From Oscillospiraceae bacterium (GTDB lineage Bacteria > Bacillota > Clostridia > Christensenellales > Aristaeellaceae), in contig JAITDK010000294.1 in the NCBI GenBank assembly GCA_031282605.1, positions 1 through 9,326 on the forward strand: a stretch of DNA of 9,326 nt. Direction: 5' to 3'. The position numbers and the translations under genes are program-made. Of the stretch, positions 5,562-9,326 are shown piece by piece; within the stretch, counting starts at the first letter, position 1, and each line of letters starts with the position of its first letter. A model generated the notes under the pieces. The model did not search any database and was not told the DNA's origin. It saw only the letters and a program-made list of their open reading frames with translations.

Positions 5562-6878
5562 ATGGCGGAATACTTCCCGTCCGTCCCCGAGATCGCGTAC
5601 GAGGGTTCAAAATCAACCAATCCGTTTGCGTTCAAATATTATAACGCGGATCAGATCGTCGCTGGCAAGAAGATGAAGGAGCACCTGCCCTTCGCGCTGG
5701 CATGGTGGCACGCGCTGGGTGCGACTGGCACAGACATGTTTGGGCCAGGTACCGCGGACAAGAGCTTCGGCAAGACGGTTGGCACGATGGAACACGCGCG
5801 CGCGAAGGTCGACGCGGGCTTTGAGCTGATGCAGAAACTGGGCATAGGTTACTTCTGCTTCCATGACGTGGACCTGGTGCCCGAGGCGGATACAATCGGC
5901 GAGACGAATAAGCGCCTGGATGAGATAACGGATTACATGCTCAAGAAGATGGAAGAGACGGGTATCCGCTGCCTATGGGGAACGGCGAATATGTTCAGCA
6001 ACGCGCGCTTCATGAATGGCGCGGGATCAACCAACTCGGTGGACGTGTACTGCCACGCCGCCGCGCAGATCAAGAAGGCGCTGGATATGACTGTCAAGCT
6101 GGGCGGGCGCGGCTATGTATTCTGGGGCGGTCGAGAAGGATACGAGAGCCTGCTCAACACCGACATGAAGTTTGAACTGGACAACATCGCGCGCTTGATG
6201 AAGATGGCCGTGGACTACGGTCGGTCGATTGGATTCAAGGGCGACTTCCTAATCGAGCCGAAGCCCAAGGAGCCGATGAAGCATCAGTACGACTTCGACG
6301 CGGCGACGGCGATCGGATTCCTGAAGGAATATGGACTCGACAAAGATTTCAAGATGAACATAGAGGCGAACCACGCGACACTGGCCGGTCACACGTTCCA
6401 GCATGATTTGCGCATCAGCGCGATAAACGGTATGCTGGGTTCGATCGACGCGAATCAGGGCGATTATCTGATAGGCTGGGATACGGACGAGTTTCCGTTT
6501 AACGTGTACGAAACGACGCTGGCTATGTACGAGGTGCTGAAGGCTGGGGGAATACCGGGCGGATTCAACTTCGATGCGAAGAATCGCCGCAGCGCGTACA
6601 CGCCGGAGGATATCGCCCACGCGTTTATTCTGGGCATGGATACGTTCGCGCTGGGTCTGCTGCGCGCCGCCGCGATCATTGAGGATGGGCGGATTGATCA
6701 GTTCGTAAAGGATCGTTACGCGTCGTTTGAAACCGAATTAGGTCAGAAGATACGTTCCGGCAAGGCGACGCTGGCTGAACTGGCGGCGGTGGCCGAGAAG
6801 AACGGCGCGCCCGCGCTGCCTGGAAGCGGGCGGCAAGAGTATCTGGAAAGCGTATTGAACAGCGTAATGTTTGGGTGA
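5562..6878 (+). CDS. xylA: Xylose isomerase (class II, 438 aa)
   Basis: This cytoplasmic, metal-dependent enzyme converts D-xylose to D-xylulose, the entry step of the isomerase pathway. The full length and the N-terminal extension (YEGSKSTNPFAFKYYN) are typical of class II enzymes. Active-site residues are visible: WWH at 48-50, the catalytic pair H101/D104 in FCFHDVD, W188 in FWGGREGYE, and metal ligands E232 (IEPKPKEP), E268 and H271 (NIEANHATLAGH), D296 (SIDAN), D307/D309 (GWDTDEFP) and D338 (NFDAK). Start ATG 5562-5564 is set by GGAAGGAG (5543-5550), 11 bases upstream. The gene is first in an operon with xylB, whose ATG follows the stop after 4 bases. Nothing appears damaged. Confidence 0.98.
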   Translation: MAEYFPSVPEIAYEGSKSTNPFAFKYYNADQIVAGKKMKEHLPFALAWWHALGATGTDMFGPGTADKSFGKTVGTMEHARAKVDAGFELMQKLGIGYFCFHDVDLVPEADTIGETNKRLDEITDYMLKKMEETGIRCLWGTANMFSNARFMNGAGSTNSVDVYCHAAAQIKKALDMTVKLGGRGYVFWGGREGYESLLNTDMKFELDNIARLMKMAVDYGRSIGFKGDFLIEPKPKEPMKHQYDFDAATAIGFLKEYGLDKDFKMNIEANHATLAGHTFQHDLRISAINGMLGSIDANQGDYLIGWDTDEFPFNVYETTLAMYEVLKAGGIPGGFNFDAKNRRSAYTPEDIAHAFILGMDTFALGLLRAAAIIEDGRIDQFVKDRYASFETELGQKIRSGKATLAELAAVAEKNGAPALPGSGRQEYLESVLNSVMFG

Positions 6879-6882
6879 TAGA

Positions 6883-8412
6883 ATGAGCAATTCCTATGTG
6901 TTAGGTCTGGATTTGGGGACATCGGGCACAAAGACGGCGCTGTTCAGCGCCGAAGGCCAGCAGCTGTGCAGCGCGTCGCGGGAATATCCACTGTACCAGC
7001 CTCATAACGGTTGGGCTGAACAGGAGCCGTCGGACTGGTGGCGCGCCGCCGTAGAAACGATCGGCGAGGTAGTGCGCGAGTCTGGAGTGGATCCGAGACA
7101 GATCAAGGCGCTGGGCATGTCGGGTCAGATGCACGGCCTGGTAATGTTGGATGAGAAAGGCGAAACGCTGGGTCGCTCAATCATATGGGCGGATCAACGT
7201 ACCGGCGCGGAGTGCGAACAGATCACCTCGCTGGTCGGCGCGAGACGGATGATTGAGGTAACGGCGAACCCCGCGCTTACGGGGTTCACCGCGTCAAAAA
7301 TAATGTGGGTAAAGAACCACCAGCCGGATGTGTTCAAGAGATGCCGGCATATACTGCTGCCTAAGGATTACATAAGGTACATGCTGACGGGAGACTTCGC
7401 TACGGAGGTATCCGACGCGAGCGGCATGCAGCTGCTGGACGTGCCGGGTCGCCGCTGGTCGGAAGAAGTATGCGGTAAGTTGGGCGTTCCGCTGGACATG
7501 CTGGCGAAGGTATATGAATCGCCCGATGTGACAGGGCATATATCCGAGCAAGCGGCCAAGCTGACAGGGTTGTCTGCTTCTACAGTAGTGGTAGGAGGGG
7601 CGGGCGACAATGCGGCGGCGGCGGTTGGGACTGGTGTGGTAAAAGATGGGCGGGCGTTCTGTACGATAGGGACGTCGGGCGTGGTATTCTCGCACACGGA
7701 CCAGTTGTCGATTGACCCAAAGGGGAGGGTACATACGTTTTGCTGCGCGGTGCCTGGAGCGTGGCATGTGATGGGCGTGGTGCAGTCGGCGGGGTTATCG
7801 CTGCGGTGGCTGCGGGATACCGTATGCTCGGATGAAGCGAGGCTGGCGGCGGAGCGTGGCGTCGATCCGTATGATGTGATGAGCGAAGAGGCCTCGGCGA
7901 GCCCGATCGGAGCGAATCGGTTGATATATCTGCCGTATTTGATGGGGGAGAGGACGCCGCATTTGGATCCGGATTGCCGCGGGGTATTCTTTGGGTTAAG
8001 CGCGATGCATAAGCGCGGCGATTTAATACGGGCGGTAATGGAAGGCGTAACATACGCGCTGAATGATAGTGTAAATATACTGCGCGGGATGGGTGTGACG
8101 CTGGATAACGTGTTGGCGGTAGGAGGCGGGGCGCGCTCTGATTTCTGGCGCGGGATGCTTGCGGATTGTTTTGGTTCGCCTATCGGCGTGCCGGAACGTA
8201 CGGAAGGCGCCGCGTTAGGCGCCGCGATACTGGCCGCCGTTGGCGCGGGCATATACCCGACCGTCGCCCAAGCGTGTGACAATATCATCAGAGTGAAGTC
8301 AACGCAGTACCCGAACGCGTCGAACCACGCGGCCTATTCCAACACCTACGACCTATATGCGCGGCTATATCCCGCGCTGCGCGACGATTTCCAGGCGTTG
8401 AAGGCTCTCTAA
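6883..8412 (+). CDS. xylB: Xylulokinase (FGGY family, 509 aa)
   Basis: The enzyme phosphorylates D-xylulose with ATP to D-xylulose-5-phosphate, feeding the pentose phosphate pathway. N-terminal FGGY domain: DLGTSGTK (10-17) at the phosphate site, MSGQMHGLV (79-87) typical of xylulokinases, WADQR (102-106) and LPKDYIRYMLTGD (159-171). The catalytic aspartate is D242 in GGAGDNAAAAVG. C-terminal domain: TIGTSGVV (261-268), LPYLMGERTPH (350-360) and the adenosine-loop motif VGGGARSDFW (413-422). The chosen start is ATG 6883-6885, giving MSNSYVLGLDLG as in homologues; a TTG at 6871 would overlap xylA and add only four residues. Just a weak GGGTGA-type site precedes the ATG, so translation is probably coupled to xylA termination. 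No regulator or xylose transporter is in view. Confidence 0.97.
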   Translation: MSNSYVLGLDLGTSGTKTALFSAEGQQLCSASREYPLYQPHNGWAEQEPSDWWRAAVETIGEVVRESGVDPRQIKALGMSGQMHGLVMLDEKGETLGRSIIWADQRTGAECEQITSLVGARRMIEVTANPALTGFTASKIMWVKNHQPDVFKRCRHILLPKDYIRYMLTGDFATEVSDASGMQLLDVPGRRWSEEVCGKLGVPLDMLAKVYESPDVTGHISEQAAKLTGLSASTVVVGGAGDNAAAAVGTGVVKDGRAFCTIGTSGVVFSHTDQLSIDPKGRVHTFCCAVPGAWHVMGVVQSAGLSLRWLRDTVCSDEARLAAERGVDPYDVMSEEASASPIGANRLIYLPYLMGERTPHLDPDCRGVFFGLSAMHKRGDLIRAVMEGVTYALNDSVNILRGMGVTLDNVLAVGGGARSDFWRGMLADCFGSPIGVPERTEGAALGAAILAAVGAGIYPTVAQACDNIIRVKSTQYPNASNHAAYSNTYDLYARLYPALRDDFQALKAL

Positions 8413-8791
8413 GACCGTCTCGTATGGACAATTGCCCTGCGCCATAGATTTACACGGAATAAACATGGGCGCAACGTTACGCCGACGCTCGCGCGCTCAC
8501 CATGATAGCGAATAACGAGCGCGCGGGCGGGTTTGCGTATAGAGTTGCAGGAACGATTGCTGGTCAGGCTGTGCTGCCGATTCGGTCAGTGTCCCGTCGA
8601 AGCAAGGCAAATGCTTACTATGTTTTAACATGGATAAAATACTATACAACATGTTCCGCCCGCTACCCGCAATTGAGCGTAGCGAGAGCCACAGCGCGCT
8701 TCTCAAAGGCGCGGACGCGCCGCGTCACCGCAGCGACAGACGGGCTTCTCCTTCGTCTTGAGCGTCGTTACGCCGTGTTAAGCCCGCACGG
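8413..8791. other. Convergent intergenic region without a supported gene
   Basis: This lies between the ends of xylB (plus) and the ABC transporter ATPase (minus). Short frames exist, e.g. plus 8630-8761 (43 codons, starting MDKILYNMFRPL) and minus 8497-8706, but none has a Shine-Dalgarno or a recognisable family. It holds a GC-rich inverted repeat (8488-8527) and a 12-nt palindrome ATGTTTTAACAT (8620-8631). No T-run terminator for xylB is evident. Confidence 0.5.
8488..8527. repeat. 11-bp inverted repeat downstream of xylB
   Basis: CTCGCGCGCTC (8488-8498) pairs with GAGCGCGCGGG (8517-8527), with one G-T wobble and an 18-base loop. It lies about 75 bases past the xylB stop. With no T-run it is not a textbook terminator, but it could stall polymerase or protect the 3' end of xylAB mRNA. 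Confidence 0.4.
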
Positions 8792-8806
8792 CTACAGTGT
8801 GGGGCT
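8781..8806 (-). terminator. Imperfect hairpin at the end of the ABC transporter ATPase gene
   Basis: On the minus strand AGCCC and CAC segments pair with GTG and GGGCT around a small internal loop and a 7-base loop, spanning the stop codon at 8794-8792. It is followed by TTAACA, so the U-tract is poor. It could serve as a weak bidirectional end between convergent genes. Confidence 0.3.
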
Positions 8807-9326
8807 ATTACTCTCCCCTAGGAATGTCTTGATCCGGGTCGATCGATCCGTGCCTAAGATGTCGTGCGCGCGGCCTTGCTCCACTATTACCCCGTCCGCC
8901 ATGAATATTACCCTATCCGCTACTTCGCGCGCGAATGACATCTCGTGCGTCACTACTATCATCGTCCGCCGCTCCCGCGCCAGATCGCGTATCACTGCCA
9001 GTACCTCTTGCGTTAACTGCGGATCCAGCGCCGATGTCGGCTCGTCAAAACATAGTATCTTCGGATCCAACGCCAATGCCCGCGCAATCGCCACCCTCTG
9101 ACACTGCCCACCCGACAACTGACACGGATACTGCCCCGCCTTGTCCGCCAACCCTACCCTCTCCAGCAACGCCCGCGCCGCCTCTTCAGCCTCCCCTTTC
9201 GACCGCTTCAACACCACCGCCTGCGCCTCCGTTACATTGCGCAGCACCGAGAAATGCGGAAACAAATGGTAATTCTGGAACACCATCCCCATTTTCAAAC
9301 ATATTCGCCTTAACTGCTCCTTCTTC
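8792..9326 (-). CDS. Polar amino-acid ABC transporter ATP-binding protein, C-terminal part (GlnQ-like)
   Basis: The right edge of the window cuts this gene, and its frame stays open to 9325. The visible 177 residues begin after Walker A, so about 60-70 N-terminal residues are missing. In order: the Q-loop MGMVFQNYHLFPHFSVLRNV, the signature LSGGQCQR, Walker B ILCFDEPTSALDP with the D-loop, the switch VVTHEMSFAREVADRV, and FMADGVIVEQG. MVFQ-x2-LFPH and HEMSFAREVADRV are hallmarks of the polar amino-acid (GlnQ/ArtP/HisP) ATPase family, which powers import through a two-permease, solute-binding-protein transporter. Odd points: LSGGQCQR has Cys where LSGGQQQR is usual, and the C-terminus (ILGTDRSTRIKTFLGESN) departs from the common form. 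The partners should lie to the right, upstream on the minus strand. The exact amino acid cannot be assigned. Confidence 0.92.
   Translation of the reverse strand, partial: KKEQLRRICLKMGMVFQNYHLFPHFSVLRNVTEAQAVVLKRSKGEAEEAARALLERVGLADKAGQYPCQLSGGQCQRVAIARALALDPKILCFDEPTSALDPQLTQEVLAVIRDLARERRTMIVVTHEMSFAREVADRVIFMADGVIVEQGRAHDILGTDRSTRIKTFLGESNSPTL

Noticed and set aside
7368..8288. Minus-strand open frame of 306 codons opposite xylB
   Set aside because: Ser/Pro/Thr-rich shadow of the xylB codons; no ribosome site or family signature.
8630..8761. Small plus-strand ORF starting MDKILYNMFRPL
   Set aside because: No ribosome binding site, Arg/Ser-rich second half and no recognisable family; not enough to call a gene.
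8502..9101. Plus-strand open frame of 199 codons spanning the intergenic region and the transporter ATPase
   Set aside because: It overlaps the clear ATPase on the other strand, and its Arg/Ser-rich content is a shadow; the intergenic part has no Shine-Dalgarno.
1..9326. CRISPR array, tRNA/rRNA gene, complete insertion sequence or defence system
   Set aside because: No regularly spaced repeats, no cloverleaf or rRNA-like segments, no intact transposase and no defence-gene motifs were seen on either strand.

Overview
The window looks like a chromosomal segment from a Bacillota (Clostridia-like) bacterium, possibly from a gut or other plant-polymer-degrading community. The evidence is strong purine-rich Shine-Dalgarno sites (AAGGAG, GGGGAGG, GGAAGGAG), consensus sigma-A type promoters with 17-bp spacers, a class II xylose isomerase of Bacillota type, and an ABC-F protein of the Vga/Lsa/Vml-like resistance type. 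Coding DNA is GC-rich, while the main intergenic regulatory region (about 5193-5561) is clearly AT-richer. No species can be named from sequence alone.

Layout. (1) 1-1250 holds broken genes only: a frameshifted C-terminal fragment of an unrecognised protein, the first ~120 residues of an FAD-dependent oxidoreductase, a frameshifted piece of a small hydrophobic protein, and, on the minus strand, a frameshifted fragment resembling PBECR-type phage/mobile-element nucleases. (2) 1251-3215 (minus) is an intact GH127 beta-L-arabinofuranosidase with all expected zinc-site and catalytic residues. It has its own candidate promoter and a perfect 11-bp inverted repeat at the start of its transcript. (3) 3492-4985 (minus) is an ABC-F ATPase behind a consensus promoter and a ~170-nt leader with several complementary segments, including one that could mask its ribosome binding site. 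(4) 5193-5561 is the divergent control region, with a consensus promoter and tandem direct repeats ahead of xylA. (5) 5562-8412 (plus) is the xylAB operon. (6) 8413-8791 is a non-coding convergent intergenic region. (7) 8792-9326 (minus) is the C-terminal part of a polar amino-acid ABC transporter ATPase that runs off the right edge.

How the genes fit together. GH127 releases L-arabinose from beta-L-arabinofuranosides, and XylA/XylB convert D-xylose to D-xylulose-5-phosphate for the pentose phosphate pathway, so the centre of the window is a pentose-utilisation locus aimed at plant cell-wall sugars. The broken FAD oxidoreductase may have belonged to the same carbohydrate-associated neighbourhood. 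The ABC-F gene sits between the sugar genes but has its own promoter and probably its own translation-linked control, so it is more likely an independent ribosome-protection gene than part of sugar catabolism. I see no clear undescribed multi-gene system. The best leads are the ABC-F leader, the xylA direct repeats, the GH127 inverted repeat and the nuclease fragment among the left-hand debris.
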